Shown: positions 28,225 to 39,074 of the stretch, one piece after another
Layout of the letters: each line of letters starts with the position of its first letter
Numbering within the stretch: the stretch's first letter is position 1
DNA from: Pseudomonas sp. S09G 359
Lineage (GTDB): Bacteria > Pseudomonadota > Gammaproteobacteria > Pseudomonadales > Pseudomonadaceae
NCBI RefSeq assembly: GCF_002843605.1
Contig: NZ_CP025263.1
Location: 6,058,501-6,122,500, forward strand
Direction of reading: 5' to 3'
Length of the DNA stretch: 64,000 nt
The notes under the pieces: model-generated
The model's input: only the letters and a program-made list of their open reading frames with translations
What the model was told of the DNA's origin: nothing
Database searches by the model: none
Program-made: the position numbers and the translations under genes

Positions 28225-29673
28225 TTAGTTAAGCGATACACCCAGCGCCTTTGCGATTGCGTCTCCATAAGCAGGGTCTGCCTTGTAGAAGTGCTGCAAC
28301 TGACGCTGAACCACATCACTGGAAACCCCAGCCATTGCACCGGCGATGTTGTTTGTGAGCAGAGCTTTCTGCTCATCATTCATCAGGCGGAACAGCGCAC
28401 CGGCGTGGCTGTAGTAATCGGTGTCTTCACGGTGATCGTAACGATCAGCTGCGCCACTCAAGGCCAGCGCCGGCTCAGCGTATTGCGGCGCTTGCTTCGG
28501 CGCGTCGCTGTAGCTGTTCGGCTCGTAGTTGGGCGCCGCCCCACCATTGCTGCCGAATGCCATCGAACCATCACGCTGATAGCTGTTCACCGGGCTGCGT
28601 GGCGCGTTCACCGGCAGTTGCTGGTGGTTGGTGCCGACGCGGTAGCGATGGGCATCGGCGTAGGCGAACACGCGGCCTTGCAGCATGCGGTCGGGAGACA
28701 GACCTACACCTGGCACCATGTTGCTCGGGCCGAAAGCAGCCTGTTCCACTTCAGCGAAGTAGTTCTGAGGGTTGCGGTTGAGTTCCAGCTCGCCCACTTC
28801 AATCAACGGGAATTCTTTTTGCGACCAGGTCTTGGTCACATCAAACGGGTTCTCGTAGTGAGCGTTGGCCTGGGCCTCGGTCATGATCTGGATGCACACA
28901 CGCCATTTCGGGAAGTCACCGCGCTCGATCGCACCAAACAGATCACGCTGGGCGTAGTCAGGGTCGGTACCCGCCAGGCGTGCAGCCTCGGCCGGTGCCA
29001 GGTTCTTGATGCCCTGCTTGGTCTTGTAGTGCCACTTCACCCAGTGACGCTCGCCGCTGGCGTTAATCAGGCTGTAGGTGTGGCTGCCGAAGCCGTGCAT
29101 GTGACGGTAGCCATCGGGAATGCCACGGTCCGAAAACAGGATGGTGACCTGGTGCAGCGCCTCTGGAGAGTGCGACCAGAAATCCCACATCATCTGCGCG
29201 CTTTTCAGATTGCTTTGCGGCAGGCGCTTTTGCGTGTGGATAAAGTCAGGGAATTTAAGCGGGTCGCGAATGAAGAACACAGGGGTGTTGTTACCCACGA
29301 TGTCCCAGTTACCTTCCTCGGTGTAGAACTTCAAGGCAAAGCCGCGCGGGTCGCGTTCGGTGTCGGCTGAACCACGCTCGCCGCCCACGGTGGAGAACCG
29401 CAGGAAGGTTGGCGTTTGCTTGCCGATAGACTCGAACAGCTTGGCGCTGGTGTAGCGGGTGATGTCCTGGGTGACCGTGAACGTGCCAAAAGCACCCGAC
29501 CCCTTGGCGTGCACACGACGCTCAGGGATGTTTTCACGGTTGAAGTGAGCAAGCTTCTCGATCAGGTGAAAATCGTCGAGCAGCAACGGCCCGCGTGGAC
29601 CGGCGGAACGGGAATTCTGGTTATCCGCAACGGGAGCACCGCTGGCGGTCGTAAGGATTTTGTTCTGGCTCAT
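28225..29673 (-). CDS. katA: Monofunctional haem catalase, small-subunit (clade 3) type
   Basis: The protein has 482 residues. The active-site signature is [20 protein letters not shown] (catalytic His in RRVHAKG) and the proximal-ligand signature is [14 protein letters not shown] (Tyr haem ligand). NADPH-type lobe residues ([14 protein letters not shown]-type loop) are present. It converts hydrogen peroxide to water and oxygen in the cytoplasm. The ATG at 29673 is chosen; a TTG two codons earlier has a better-spaced GAGGG and cannot be excluded. Its genomic place beside ferritin and rplQ matches P. aeruginosa katA. A palindrome upstream may be an operator. Confidence 0.93.
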   Translation of the reverse strand: MSQNKILTTASGAPVADNQNSRSAGPRGPLLLDDFHLIEKLAHFNRENIPERRVHAKGSGAFGTFTVTQDITRYTSAKLFESIGKQTPTFLRFSTVGGERGSADTERDPRGFALKFYTEEGNWDIVGNNTPVFFIRDPLKFPDFIHTQKRLPQSNLKSAQMMWDFWSHSPEALHQVTILFSDRGIPDGYRHMHGFGSHTYSLINASGERHWVKWHYKTKQGIKNLAPAEAARLAGTDPDYAQRDLFGAIERGDFPKWRVCIQIMTEAQANAHYENPFDVTKTWSQKEFPLIEVGELELNRNPQNYFAEVEQAAFGPSNMVPGVGLSPDRMLQGRVFAYADAHRYRVGTNHQQLPVNAPRSPVNSYQRDGSMAFGSNGGAAPNYEPNSYSDAPKQAPQYAEPALALSGAADRYDHREDTDYYSHAGALFRLMNDEQKALLTNNIAGAMAGVSSDVVQRQLQHFYKADPAYGDAIAKALGVSLN

Positions 29674-29748
29674 GCTCAATTTCCCTCAGGTCGGACTTGG
29701 AACTGCCGGCTAATCGGCTTGGTGGAATTATTGACCATCAACATGACA

Positions 29749-29772
29749 CCTACAAATTCATTAAATTGTAGG
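29749..29772. promoter_or_regulatory. Palindrome upstream of katA, possible operator
   Basis: The sequence cctacaaattcattaaattg then tagg is an almost perfect 24-base inverted repeat, 76 bases before the katA start. It could bind a dimeric peroxide or iron regulator, but I cannot assign which. Confidence 0.4.
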
Positions 29773-29867
29773 CACCAATAGAAAATAACTACCAACAACC
29801 CCGCCGCCTATAGTGCCGAGCGCCACCTGTGGAAGCTTGTACGTTTCGCGCATTTGTTACGCGCACA

Positions 29868-29893
29868 AAAAACCGGGCACTAGGCCCGGTTCT
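29868..29893 (-). terminator. Terminator after rplQ (end of alpha operon)
   Basis: Read leftward, the stem aaccgggc / gcccggtt is followed by a TTTT run. It ends the long ribosomal protein transcript. Confidence 0.82.
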
Positions 29894-29911
29894 TCGTTAC
29901 AGCTTGTCGTC

Positions 29912-30298
29912 TTACTCGGCGCTTACAGCTTCGCCGGCAGTAGCACGATCAACCAACTCGACGTACGCCATAGGCGCGTTGTCGCCAGCGCGGAAACCGC
30001 ACTTGAGGATGCGCAGGTAGCCACCCTCACGGGTAGCGTAACGCTTGCCCAGGTCGTTGAAGAGCTTACCAACGATAGCTTTCGAGCGAGTACGGTCGAA
30101 AGCCAGACGGCGGTTAGCCAGGCTGTCTGTCTTAGCCAAAGTGATCAGCGGCTCAGCAACGCGACGCAGTTCTTTAGCTTTCGGCAGTGTAGTTTTGATC
30201 AGCTCGTGCTCGAACAGCGACACCGCCATGTTTTGGAACATGGCCTTGCGGTGCGAGCTGGTACGGCTCAGGTGACGACCACTTTTACGATGACGCAT
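29912..30298 (-). CDS. rplQ: 50S ribosomal protein L17
   Basis: This 128-residue protein starts [20 protein letters not shown], the typical L17 beginning. It binds 23S rRNA near the peptide exit tunnel region. It is the last gene of the alpha operon, 41 bases after rpoA, followed by a strong terminator. Confidence 0.98.
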
Positions 30299-30339
30299 GG
30301 TTCATTCCTTACCAAACTCACGTTCGGTGATTACGACGA

Positions 30340-31341
30340 TCAGGCAGTCGCCTTGTCGTCCTTCTTAAGACTTGCAGGCGGCCAGTTGTCGAGGCGCATG
30401 CCGAGGGACAGACCGCGGGAGGCCAGAACGTCCTTGATTTCAGTCAAGGATTTCTTGCCCAGGTTCGGAGTCTTCAACAGTTCTACTTCGGTGCGCTGAA
30501 TCAGGTCACCGATGTAGTAAATGTTTTCCGCCTTAAGGCAGTTAGCCGAACGTACAGTCAGTTCCAGATCGTCAACCGGGCGAAGCAGGATCGGATCGAT
30601 CTCGTCTTCCTGCTCGATTACCACTGGTTCGCTGTCACCTTTGAGGTCGACGAACGCAGCCAACTGCTGTTGCAGAATGGTTGCAGCGCGGCGGATAGCC
30701 TCTTCAGGATCCAGAGTACCGTTGGTTTCCAGATCAATAACCAGCTTGTCCAGGTTAGTACGCTGCTCGACACGGGCGTTTTCCACCACGTATGCGATAC
30801 GGCGAACCGGGCTGAACGAAGAGTCAAGCTGCAAGCGACCAATGCTGCGGCTTTCGTCTTCATCGCTCTGACGCGAGTCGGCCGGTTCATAACCACGACC
30901 ACGAGCTACGGTGAGCTTCATGTTCAGGGCGCCGTTAGACGCCAGGTTAGCGATTACGTGATCGGGGTTAACGATCTCGACATCATGATCCAGCTGAATA
31001 TCGGCAGCGGTAACCACCCCCGAACCCTTCTTCGACAAGGTCAGCGTAACTTCGTCACGGCCGTGCAGCTTGATAGCCAGACCTTTAAGGTTCAACAGGA
31101 TTTCAATTACGTCTTCCTGTACACCTTCGATGGCGCTGTACTCGTGGAGCACACCGTCAATCTCGGCCTCGACTACTGCACAGCCGGGCATTGAGGACAA
31201 CAGGATGCGGCGCAGCGCGTTGCCCAGGGTGTGGCCAAAACCACGCTCGAGAGGCTCGAGAGTGATCTTGGCGCGGGTTGGACTGACAACCTGCACATCA
31301 ATGTGGCGGGGTGTCAGGAACTCATTTACCGAAATCTGCAT
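30340..31341 (-). CDS. rpoA: RNA polymerase subunit alpha
   Basis: The protein has 333 residues. The N-terminal assembly domain ([20 protein letters not shown]) is joined by an acidic linker to the C-terminal domain ([31 protein letters not shown]), which contacts UP elements and activators. The alpha dimer nucleates polymerase assembly. It lies in the alpha operon between rpsD and rplQ, the usual order. Confidence 0.98.
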   Translation of the reverse strand: MQISVNEFLTPRHIDVQVVSPTRAKITLEPLERGFGHTLGNALRRILLSSMPGCAVVEAEIDGVLHEYSAIEGVQEDVIEILLNLKGLAIKLHGRDEVTLTLSKKGSGVVTAADIQLDHDVEIVNPDHVIANLASNGALNMKLTVARGRGYEPADSRQSDEDESRSIGRLQLDSSFSPVRRIAYVVENARVEQRTNLDKLVIDLETNGTLDPEEAIRRAATILQQQLAAFVDLKGDSEPVVIEQEDEIDPILLRPVDDLELTVRSANCLKAENIYYIGDLIQRTEVELLKTPNLGKKSLTEIKDVLASRGLSLGMRLDNWPPASLKKDDKATA

Positions 31342-31363
31342 GGATGCACCTATTTTCTAGCCC

Positions 31364-31984
31364 TTACTTGGAGTAGAGCTCGACAATCAGGCTTTCGTTG
31401 ATGTCGGCGGACAGATCACTGCGAGCAGGAACGTTCTTGAAAACGCCCGACTTCTTCTCAGTGTCTACTTCTACCCATTCTACGCGGCCACGTTGGGCAC
31501 ACAGATCGAGAGCTTGGACAATGCGAAGTTGGTTTTTTGCTTTCTCGCGAACTGCGACCACGTCACCAGCACGAACCTGGTAGGACGGAACGTTTACGGT
31601 CTGACCGTTAACGCTGATCGACTTGTGCGATACCAGCTGACGGGATTCGGCACGAGTCGAACCAAAGCCCATACGGTATACAACGTTGTCCAGACGGCAT
31701 TCGAGCAGTTGCAGCAGGTTTTCACCGGTTGCACCTTTCTTGCCAGCAGCTTCTTTGTAGTAGCCGCTGAATTGACGCTCGAGAACGCCGTAGATACGAC
31801 GGACCTTCTGCTTTTCACGCAGTTGGGTGCCGTAATCGGACTGGCGACCGCGGCGTTGGCCGTGGATACCAGGTGCTGCTTCAATGTTGCACTTCGATTC
31901 GATCGCGCGCACGCCGCTCTTCAGGAAGAGATCGGTGCCTTCGCGACGAGCGAGTTTGCATTTTGGACCAATGTAACGAGCCAT
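31364..31984 (-). CDS. rpsD: 30S ribosomal protein S4
   Basis: The protein has 206 residues, with start [20 protein letters not shown] and the S4 RNA-binding domain [20 protein letters not shown]. Only one N-terminal Cys is present, so this is the zinc-free type. It is a primary 16S rRNA binder and, in E. coli, represses the alpha operon by binding its leader; the same could hold here. Confidence 0.98.
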   Translation of the reverse strand: MARYIGPKCKLARREGTDLFLKSGVRAIESKCNIEAAPGIHGQRRGRQSDYGTQLREKQKVRRIYGVLERQFSGYYKEAAGKKGATGENLLQLLECRLDNVVYRMGFGSTRAESRQLVSHKSISVNGQTVNVPSYQVRAGDVVAVREKAKNQLRIVQALDLCAQRGRVEWVEVDTEKKSGVFKNVPARSDLSADINESLIVELYSK

Positions 31985-32002
31985 TCTTTACAATCTCCTG
32001 GA

Positions 32003-32392
32003 TTACACGCGGCGCTTCTTCGGCGGACGGCACCCGTTGTGCGGGATTGGCGTCACGTCGGTGATGCTGGCGATCTTATAGCCACAGCCGTTCAAAGCAC
32101 GGACAGCAGACTCACGACCTGGACCTGGACCCTTGACGTTAACGTCGAGGTTTTTCAGGCCGTATTCCAGCGCAGCTTGACCAGCACGTTCAGCAGCTAC
32201 TTGAGCAGCAAACGGGGTGGACTTGCGGGAACCGCGGAAACCCGAACCACCGGAGGTAGCCCAAGAAAGCGCGTTACCTTGACGGTCGGTGATGGTCACG
32301 ATTGTGTTGTTAAAAGAAGCATGGATGTGGGCGATGCCATCAACCACTGTCTTTTTAACTTTTTTACGAGGACGAGCAGCAGGTTTTGCCAT
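32003..32392 (-). CDS. rpsK: 30S ribosomal protein S11
   Basis: This 129-residue protein has a basic start ([20 protein letters not shown]) and a typical C-terminus ([18 protein letters not shown]). It sits on the 30S platform near the mRNA exit. It lies 18 bases before rpsD in the alpha operon. Confidence 0.98.
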   Translation of the reverse strand: MAKPAARPRKKVKKTVVDGIAHIHASFNNTIVTITDRQGNALSWATSGGSGFRGSRKSTPFAAQVAAERAGQAALEYGLKNLDVNVKGPGPGRESAVRALNGCGYKIASITDVTPIPHNGCRPPKKRRV

Positions 32393-32422
32393 GATAATTT
32401 TCCTGTCGATTCGCTGGGGCGA

Positions 32423-32779
32423 TTACTTGCGGATCGGCTTACGCGGACCTTTACGGGTACGCGCGTTAGTCTTGGTACGCTGACCGCGTACTGGAAGACC
32501 ACGACGATGACGCAGACCGCGATAGCAACCGAGGTCCATCAAACGCTTGATTTTCATGTTGATTTCGCGACGCAGATCACCTTCAGTGGTGAACTTCGCG
32601 ACTTCGCCACGCAGCTGTTCAATCTGCTCGTCGCTCAGATCCTTGATCTTAGCGGCTGGGTTTACCCCAGCAACTGCGCAAATTTTCTGCGCAGTAGTGC
32701 GACCAACACCATAGATGTAGGTCAGCGAGATAACAGTGTGCTTGTTATCTGGAATGTTAACGCCTGCAATACGGGCCAT
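32423..32779 (-). CDS. rpsM: 30S ribosomal protein S13
   Basis: This 118-residue protein starts [20 protein letters not shown] and has a basic [12 protein letters not shown] tail that reaches the P-site tRNA. It is the first gene of the alpha operon, preceded by a 129-base gap with a hairpin. Confidence 0.98.
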   Translation of the reverse strand: MARIAGVNIPDNKHTVISLTYIYGVGRTTAQKICAVAGVNPAAKIKDLSDEQIEQLRGEVAKFTTEGDLRREINMKIKRLMDLGCYRGLRHRRGLPVRGQRTKTNARTRKGPRKPIRK

Positions 32780-32867
32780 TCAGTGGGACTCCAATTGACA
32801 GCTACCTACGCCCCGGAAGCCAAGAAATAGGGCGCGAGATAATATCGCTGTAATAACAAATAATCAA

Positions 32868-32891
32868 CCCGGCAGCGCACTAGCTGCCGGG
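32868..32891 (-). terminator. Hairpin at the spc/alpha operon boundary
   Basis: The perfect 9-base-pair stem cccggcagc / gctgccggg between rpmJ and rpsM is followed, read leftward, by a T-containing but imperfect tail. It may be a weak terminator or attenuator, or part of an S4-responsive leader. Confidence 0.5.
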
Positions 32892-32908
32892 CTTCAAGCG
32901 GATCACAC

Positions 32909-33025
32909 TCAGCCTTGGCGCTGTTTGTGACGCGGTTCCGCGCTGCAAATTACTCGAACAACACCTTCGCGGCGAATAATCTTGCAGTTACGGCACAGCT
33001 TTTTCACCGATGCACGAACTTTCAT
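32909..33025 (-). CDS. rpmJ: 50S ribosomal protein L36
   Basis: This 38-residue protein ([17 protein letters not shown] at the start) has the zinc ribbon C11, C14, C27, H33 intact, so it is the zinc-binding form. It is the last gene of the spc operon, 28 bases after secY. Confidence 0.97.
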
Positions 33026-33053
33026 CACCAACTCCTCGAACCTTATGGGGTAC

Positions 33054-34382
33054 TCAGCGCAACATGCCGCTGCCGTAGCCCTTCAGGTTGGCTTTCTTCA
33101 TCAGGGATTCGTACTGGTGCGAAACGAGGTGCGATTGTACTTGGGACATGAAGTCCATCACAACCACGACCACGATCAGCAACGAGGTCCCGCCAAGGTA
33201 GAACGGAACGTTTGCTGCAACCACCAGGAACTGGGGCAACAAGCACACGGCCGTCATATATAGAGCACCGAACAGGGTCAAACGAGTCAGAACGCCATCA
33301 ATGTAGCGTGCCGACTGCTCACCTGGACGGATGCCCGGAATAAAGGCACCGGACTTCTTCAGGTTTTCCGCTACGTCTTTCGGATTGAACATCAACGCCG
33401 TATAGAAGAAGCAGAAGAAAATAATCCCTGCACTAAACAGCAGAATATTCAACGGCTGACCAGGAGCGATCGACTGAGAGAGGTCCTGCAGCCAGCCCAT
33501 ATTTTCAGACTGACCAAACCAGGTACCCAACGAAGCCGGAAACAGCAAAATGCTGCTCGCGAAAATTGCCGGAATAACACCGGCCATATTCACTTTCAGC
33601 GGCAAGTGGCTGGTCTGCGCAGCAAAAACCTTGCGGCCCTGCTGACGCTTGGCGTAGTGAACAGCAATACGACGCTGGCCACGCTCAATGAACACCACAA
33701 AACCGATAATCGCTACTGCCAGCAAACCGATGGCAACCAAGGCGAAGATATTGATATCACCCTGACGTGCAGACTCGAAAGACTGCCCGATTGCTCTCGG
33801 AAGACCGGCGACGATACCTGCGAAAATCAACATCGAGATACCGTTACCAACACCACGCTCAGTAATCTGCTCACCCAGCCACATCATGAACATCGCACCA
33901 GCCACAAAAGTGGATACCGCGACGAAATGGAAGCCAAAGTCACCAGTGAACGCAACACCCTGCCCCGCCAGGCCAACGGACATGCCGATAGCTTGAACCA
34001 GGGCGAGGATGACAGTGCCGTAGCGGGTGTACTGGCTAATCTTGCGACGGCCAGCTTCACCTTCCTTCTTCAACTGCTCCAGCTGCGGGCTGACGGCGGT
34101 CATCAGTTGCATGATGATCGATGCCGAAATGTACGGCATGATCCCCAGTGCAAAGATGCTCATCCGTTCCAGCGCGCCGCCGGAAAACATGTTGAACAAG
34201 CTAAGAATGGTCCCCTCATTCTGTCGAAACAGGTCTGCGAGTCGGTCCGGGTTGATACCTGGAACCGGGATGTGTGCGCCTATTCGGTAGACGATAATCG
34301 CCAGGAACAGAAAACGCAGACGAGCCCAAAGTTCAGACATACCGCCTTTGCCGAGCGCTGAGAGAGCACCTTGCTTAGCCAT
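33054..34382 (-). CDS. secY: Protein translocase subunit SecY
   Basis: The protein has 442 residues and ten membrane segments, with typical start [20 protein letters not shown] and the conserved loop ISASIIMQL. It forms the SecYEG channel for export and membrane insertion. It follows rplO by a single base junction (34383/34382), so the two are tightly coupled. Confidence 0.98.
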
Positions 34383-34820
34383 TTATTCCTCGAACTTGCC
34401 GCCAGCTGCTTCGATAGCCGAACGCGCACCTTTGGTGGCGCCGATTCCCTTGCCGATAGTGACAGCGCGAGTCACTTCACCGGACAGCATGATTTTCACA
34501 CGCTGTACGTTGACGTTGATCACGTTGGCATCTTTCAGGGTCTGCACAGTAACGATGTCGCCTTCCACTTTAGCCAGCTCGGACAGACGCACTTCTGCGC
34601 GGTCCATGGCTTTCAGGGAAACGAAACCGAACTTAGGCAGGCGACGATGCAGCGGCTGTTGACCGCCTTCAAAGCCTGGAGCGATGGTGCCACCGGAGCG
34701 GGAGGTTTGACCTTTGTGGCCACGGCCACCAGTCTTACCCAAACCGCTACCGATACCACGGCCCGGACGATGCTTTTCGCGACGGGAACCCGGCGCTGGA
34801 CTCAGATCATTGAGTTTCAT
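34383..34820 (-). CDS. rplO: 50S ribosomal protein L15
   Basis: This 145-residue protein has the Gly/Arg-rich N-terminal extension ([19 protein letters not shown]) that threads into 23S rRNA. It is a spc operon member, three bases after rpmD. Confidence 0.98.
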   Translation of the reverse strand: MKLNDLSPAPGSRREKHRPGRGIGSGLGKTGGRGHKGQTSRSGGTIAPGFEGGQQPLHRRLPKFGFVSLKAMDRAEVRLSELAKVEGDIVTVQTLKDANVINVNVQRVKIMLSGEVTRAVTIGKGIGATKGARSAIEAAGGKFEE

Positions 34821-34823
34821 CGA

Positions 34824-35000
34824 TTAACCCTCTACACGCAGCATGTAGTAAGCCTTGTTGATCATCCCGCGATTCTCGGGAGTATCCTGGACTTCTACAG
34901 TGTGACCGATGCGACGCAGACCCAAACCTTTAACGCACAGTTTGTGGTTAGGGATGCGGCCGGTCATGCTTTTGATCAGCGTTACTTTAACGGTAGCCAT
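34824..35000 (-). CDS. rpmD: 50S ribosomal protein L30
   Basis: The protein has 58 residues, [20 protein letters not shown] at the start and YYMLRVEG at the end, the normal bacterial L30 length. It lies between rpsE and rplO, spaced 2 and 3 bases. Confidence 0.97.
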
Positions 35001-35002
35001 GA

Positions 35003-35503
35003 TCAGAAGATCTCCTTGACAGTCAGACCACGCTTCGCAGCGATGGACTCAGGAGATTGCATGGCTTTCAGACCCTTGAAAGTGGCGTGAACCACGTTTA
35101 CCGGGTTAGTCGAGCCGTAGCACTTGGCCAGAACGTTCTGAACGCCAGCAACTTCGAGGACAGCACGCATAGCGCCGCCAGCGATGATACCGGTACCTTC
35201 AGAAGCAGGCTGCATGTACACCTTCGAAGCGCCATGGGCGGACTTCATTGCGTACTGCAGAGTGGTGCCGTTCAGATCAACTTGGATCATGTTGCGACGA
35301 GCAGCTTCCATTGCCTTCTGGATCGCAGCAGGCACTTCACGCGACTTGCCACGGCCGAAGCCAACACGCCCTTTACCATCACCAACCACGGTCAACGCGG
35401 TGAAGGTGAAGATACGGCCGCCTTTAACGGTTTTGGCTACGCGGTTAACTTGAACCAGCTTCTCAATGTAGCCTTCGTCGCGCTTTTGGTCGTTATTTGA
35501 CAT
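35003..35503 (-). CDS. rpsE: 30S ribosomal protein S5
   Basis: The protein has 166 residues. The S5 double-stranded-RNA-binding domain ([20 protein letters not shown]) and the [20 protein letters not shown] segment are intact. It is involved in decoding accuracy and mRNA unwinding at the entry channel. Confidence 0.98.
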
Positions 35504-35506
35504 AAC

Positions 35507-35857
35507 TTAGAACTCCAGCCCAGCTTCACGAGCAGCATCAGCCAGCGCTTTCACGCGACCGTGGTACTTGAAGCCAGAGCGGTCGAAAGCCACTTGCGAG
35601 ACGCCAGCGGCCTTAGCACGCGTAGCGACCAGCTGGCCAACCTTAGTGGCCGCGTCGATGTTGCCAGTGGCACCATCACGCAGTTCTTTATCCAAAGTCG
35701 AGGCGCTTGCCAGGACTTTGTTGCCGTCGGCCGAGATGACCTGGGCGTAGATGTGCTGCGACGAGCGGAACACGCAGAGACGCACGACTTCGAGTTCGTG
35801 CATTTTCAGGCGTGCTTTGCGAGCGCGACGCAGTCGAGTAACTTTTTTGTCGGTCAT
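35507..35857 (-). CDS. rplR: 50S ribosomal protein L18
   Basis: This 116-residue protein with a basic start ([20 protein letters not shown]) binds 5S rRNA together with L5. It is a spc operon member, 3 bases before rpsE. Confidence 0.98.
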   Translation of the reverse strand: MTDKKVTRLRRARKARLKMHELEVVRLCVFRSSQHIYAQVISADGNKVLASASTLDKELRDGATGNIDAATKVGQLVATRAKAAGVSQVAFDRSGFKYHGRVKALADAAREAGLEF

Positions 35858-35867
35858 TTGCTATGCC

Positions 35868-36401
35868 CTACTTCTTCTTGGCTTCTTTACGACGGACGAC
35901 TTCGTCCGCGTAGCGCACACCTTTGCCTTTGTACGGCTCTGGTGGACGGAAGTCGCGGATCTCAGCAGCCACTTGACCTACCAGTTGCTTATCGATGCCC
36001 TTGATCAGGATATCGGTCTGGCTAGGAGTCTCAGCGGTGATGCCTTCCGGCAATTCGTAATCCACTGGGTGCGAGAAGCCAAGGGCCAGGTTCAAAACCG
36101 TGCCTTTTGCTTGCGCTTTGTAACCAACACCGACCAGCTGGAGCTTACGCTCGAAGCCTTGGCTTACGCCTTGGACCATGTTGTTTACCAACGCACGCGT
36201 GGTACCGGCCATTGCGCGAGTTTGTTGATCGCCATTGCGAGCAGCGAAACGCAGCTCACCAGCTTCTTCAACGATCTCAACGGACGAATGGATGTTCAGT
36301 TCAAGAGTACCCTTGGCACCCTTCACCGAAAGCTGTTGGCCTGCGAATTTTACTTCGACACCGGCTGGCAGCTTAACGGGGTTCTTAGCGACGCGAGACA
36401 T
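35868..36401 (-). CDS. rplF: 50S ribosomal protein L6
   Basis: The protein has 177 residues, start [20 protein letters not shown] and C-terminal motif [17 protein letters not shown]. It sits near the factor-binding site of the large subunit. Confidence 0.98.
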   Translation of the reverse strand: MSRVAKNPVKLPAGVEVKFAGQQLSVKGAKGTLELNIHSSVEIVEEAGELRFAARNGDQQTRAMAGTTRALVNNMVQGVSQGFERKLQLVGVGYKAQAKGTVLNLALGFSHPVDYELPEGITAETPSQTDILIKGIDKQLVGQVAAEIRDFRPPEPYKGKGVRYADEVVRRKEAKKK

Positions 36402-36413
36402 GCTTATCCCCCC

Positions 36414-36806
36414 TTAGAACACAGTGCAAAGAACTTCGCCGCCGACACCGGCAGCGCGCGCAGCACGATCCGTCATCACACCTTTGTTGGTGGAGACGAT
36501 AGACACGCCCAGACCGCCACGAACTTTCGGCAGATCTTCAGCGGACTTGTACTGACGCAAGCCTGGACGGCTAACGCGCTTCACTTCCTCGATGACCGAA
36601 CGGCCTTCGAAGTACTTCAGCTCGATGGACAGCAGTGGTTTGGTTTCGCTGCTGATCTGATAACCCGCAATGTAGCCTTCGTCTTTCAGGACTTTGGCAA
36701 CAGCTACCTTCAACTTGGAAGATGGCATGCTTACGACGGACTTTTCAGCCATCTGGGCATTACGGATACGAGTTAGCATGTCCGCTAACGGGTCCTGCAT
36801 ACTCAT
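36414..36806 (-). CDS. rpsH: 30S ribosomal protein S8
   Basis: The protein has 130 residues, start [20 protein letters not shown] and C-terminal [20 protein letters not shown]. In E. coli S8 is the translational repressor of the spc operon. An unusual 208-base gap separates it from rpsN upstream. Confidence 0.98.
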   Translation of the reverse strand: MSMQDPLADMLTRIRNAQMAEKSVVSMPSSKLKVAVAKVLKDEGYIAGYQISSETKPLLSIELKYFEGRSVIEEVKRVSRPGLRQYKSAEDLPKVRGGLGVSIVSTNKGVMTDRAARAAGVGGEVLCTVF

Positions 36807-36927
36807 GGGCTAGACGCTCCTAATACAAAAAAATTAGCCTTGCGGCTACATATGTCGCCGAGAATCTCCGAGCGTAAAAAACACGGGCTCAGGCGAGCCG
36901 CGTATTTTAGACATACTCCGGAAATGA

Positions 36928-36951
36928 AACAAGCCCCAAAAGGGGCTTGTT
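36928..36951 (-). terminator. Terminator-like hairpin in the rpsN-rpsH gap
   Basis: The perfect stem aacaagcccc / ggggcttgtt has an AAAA/TTTT loop and lies inside the spc operon. Read leftward it is followed by tcatttccgg, with no strong U run, so it may be a processing or pausing element instead of a full terminator. Confidence 0.5.
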
Positions 36952-37014
36952 CCAGATTCAAGGTCACCGGCGGTCAGTATCTTGCGATTCAGACCACCTG
37001 GACGCTGAAAGTAC

Positions 37015-37320
37015 TTACCAGCTGGCTTTAACCAGACCTGGTACGTCACCACGCATTGCCGCTTCACGCAGTTTGTTACGGCCGAGGCCGAACTTGCGGT
37101 AAACGCCGTGTGGACGACCGGTCAGGCGGCAGCGGTTACGCATGCGCGAGGCGCTTGCGTCACGTGGCTGCTTCTGCAGAGCAACTGTAGCTTCCCAACG
37201 TGCTTCTGGACTTGCGTTCAGATCAACGATGATTGCTTTCAGTGCTGCACGCTTCTTGGCGTACTTGGCAACCGTGAGCTGACGCTTCAGCTCGCGGTTT
37301 TTCATGCTCATCTTGGCCAT
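37015..37320 (-). CDS. rpsN: 30S ribosomal protein S14 (long, zinc-free form)
   Basis: This 101-residue protein ([20 protein letters not shown] at the start) has the C-terminal [20 protein letters not shown] block. It lacks the CxxC pairs of the short zinc form. The ATG at 37320 is used; a longer in-frame extension to 37386 runs into rplE. Confidence 0.97.
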   Translation of the reverse strand: MAKMSMKNRELKRQLTVAKYAKKRAALKAIIVDLNASPEARWEATVALQKQPRDASASRMRNRCRLTGRPHGVYRKFGLGRNKLREAAMRGDVPGLVKASW

Positions 37321-37333
37321 GGTCCTACTCCAA

Positions 37334-37873
37334 TCAGTTGCGGAACGGGAATTTGAAAGCACGCAACAGGGCGCGACCTTCATCATCGTTCTTGGCAGTG
37401 GTGGTCAGGGTGATGTCCAGACCGCGGAGAGCATCGATCTTGTCGTAGTCGATTTCCGGGAAGATGATCTGCTCTTTCACGCCCATGCTGTAGTTACCAC
37501 GACCATCGAAGGACTTGGCATTCAGGCCGCGGAAGTCGCGTACCCGAGGCAGGGAGATCGACAGCAGACGATCCAGGAATTCGTACATACGCTCACGGCG
37601 CAGAGTCACTTTGACGCCGATCGGCCAACCTTCACGGACTTTAAAGCCAGCGATGGATTTCCGAGCGTAAGTCACAACGACTTTTTGACCGGTGATCTTT
37701 TCCAGGTCGGCAACAGCGTGCTCGATGACTTTTTTGTCGCCGATCGCTTCGCCCAGACCCATGTTCAGGGTGATTTTGGTAACGCGCGGAACTTCCATCA
37801 CGTTCCCAAGCTTAAGTTCTTCCTTAAGCTTAGGGGCGATTTCCTTCCGGTAAATCTCTTGTAGTCGTGCCAT
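37334..37873 (-). CDS. rplE: 50S ribosomal protein L5
   Basis: The protein has 179 residues, with the conserved [20 protein letters not shown] and [20 protein letters not shown] stretches. It binds 5S rRNA and contacts P-site tRNA. It is a spc operon member. Confidence 0.98.
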   Translation of the reverse strand: MARLQEIYRKEIAPKLKEELKLGNVMEVPRVTKITLNMGLGEAIGDKKVIEHAVADLEKITGQKVVVTYARKSIAGFKVREGWPIGVKVTLRRERMYEFLDRLLSISLPRVRDFRGLNAKSFDGRGNYSMGVKEQIIFPEIDYDKIDALRGLDITLTTTAKNDDEGRALLRAFKFPFRN

Positions 37874-37895
37874 GGTCTAATCTACCTAGCAGTGT

Positions 37896-38210
37896 TCAAG
37901 CATCAACCGCTTTTTGGGTCGACTTGAAGACACGAATTTTCTTACCGTCTTCTACTTTGAAACCAACGCGGTCAGCCTTGTTGGTTTCGCCGTTGAAGAT
38001 GGCGACGTTAGAAGCGTCCAGCGGAGCTTCTTTCTCGACGATACCGCCCTGCACGCCCGACATCGGGTTAGGCTTGGTATGACGCTTAACCAGGTTCAGA
38101 CCACCGATAACCAGACGGTTATTAGCGAGAACCTTAAGCACCTTACCGCGCTTACCTTTGTCTTTGCCGGCGATCACGATGATCTCGTCGTCACGACGAA
38201 TCTTTTGCAT
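37896..38210 (-). CDS. rplX: 50S ribosomal protein L24
   Basis: The protein has 104 residues. Its KOW motif ([20 protein letters not shown]) nucleates early 50S assembly. It lies between rplN and rplE. Confidence 0.98.
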   Translation of the reverse strand: MQKIRRDDEIIVIAGKDKGKRGKVLKVLANNRLVIGGLNLVKRHTKPNPMSGVQGGIVEKEAPLDASNVAIFNGETNKADRVGFKVEDGKKIRVFKSTQKAVDA

Positions 38211-38221
38211 GTCGGATCTCC

Positions 38222-38590
38222 TTACAGCACTTCTGGGGCGAGCGAGACGATCTTCATGAACTTCTCAGTACGAAGTTCACGGGTCACTGGCCCAAAGATA
38301 CGGGTGCCGATCGGCTCTTGCTTGTTGTTCAGAAGAACAGCAGCGTTGCCATCAAAGCGGATAATGGAGCCATCAGCACGGCGTACGCCGTGACGAGTGC
38401 GGACTACAACAGCAGTCATCACTTGGCCTTTTTTCACTTTACCGCGAGGAATTGCTTCCTTCACGGTAACTTTGATGATGTCACCGATACCAGCGTAACG
38501 ACGATGGGAGCCACCCAGCACCTTGATGCACATAACACGGCGAGCGCCGCTGTTATCGGCCACATCGAGCATGGATTGAGTCTGAATCAT
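38222..38590 (-). CDS. rplN: 50S ribosomal protein L14
   Basis: This 122-residue protein starts [20 protein letters not shown]. It bridges to 16S rRNA at the subunit interface. It is the first gene of the spc group, directly following the S10 group. Confidence 0.98.
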   Translation of the reverse strand: MIQTQSMLDVADNSGARRVMCIKVLGGSHRRYAGIGDIIKVTVKEAIPRGKVKKGQVMTAVVVRTRHGVRRADGSIIRFDGNAAVLLNNKQEPIGTRIFGPVTRELRTEKFMKIVSLAPEVL

Positions 38591-38613
38591 ATAATTTCTC
38601 CGACCCCTAGTCC

Positions 38614-38880
38614 TTAGACTTCCACAGCGCGTTCGAGAACATCAACCAGTGCCCAAGACTTGGTCTTGGCCAGCGGACGAGTTTCACGAATAGTGACTTT
38701 GTCGCCGATGTGGCACTGGTTGGTTTCGTCGTGCGCGTGCAGCTTAGTCGAACGCTTAACATATTTACCGTAGATCGGGTGCTTAACGCGACGCTCGATC
38801 AGTACGGTGATGGTTTTGTCCATCTTGTCGCTGACAACACGGCCAGTCAGCGTACGGACAGTCTTTTCGGCTTCAGCCAT
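38614..38880 (-). CDS. rpsQ: 30S ribosomal protein S17
   Basis: The protein has 88 residues. The OB-fold signature is [20 protein letters not shown] and there is a [11 protein letters not shown] segment. It is a 16S rRNA primary binder. The start MAEAEKTV at 38880 is chosen over one two codons earlier. Confidence 0.97.
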   Translation of the reverse strand: MAEAEKTVRTLTGRVVSDKMDKTITVLIERRVKHPIYGKYVKRSTKLHAHDETNQCHIGDKVTIRETRPLAKTKSWALVDVLERAVEV

Positions 38881-38882
38881 GA

Positions 38883-39074
38883 TCACTTACCTGCCTGCTG
38901 GTTGAGCACAGTCTTCACGCGAGCGATGTCACGCTTAACTTGCGAGAGCAGATGAGACTGCCCCAACTGGCCAGTTGCTTTCTGCATACGCAGATTGAAC
39001 TGGTCGCGCAGCAGGCCGAGCAGTTGCTCGTTCAGCTGCTGTGCGGATTTTTCACGAAGTTCATTCGCTTTCAT
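38883..39074 (-). CDS. rpmC: 50S ribosomal protein L29
   Basis: The protein has 63 residues, [20 protein letters not shown] at the start, and is two-helical. It lies near the peptide exit tunnel, beside the SRP and trigger-factor site. Its ATG overlaps the rplP stop codon by one base. Confidence 0.97.
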
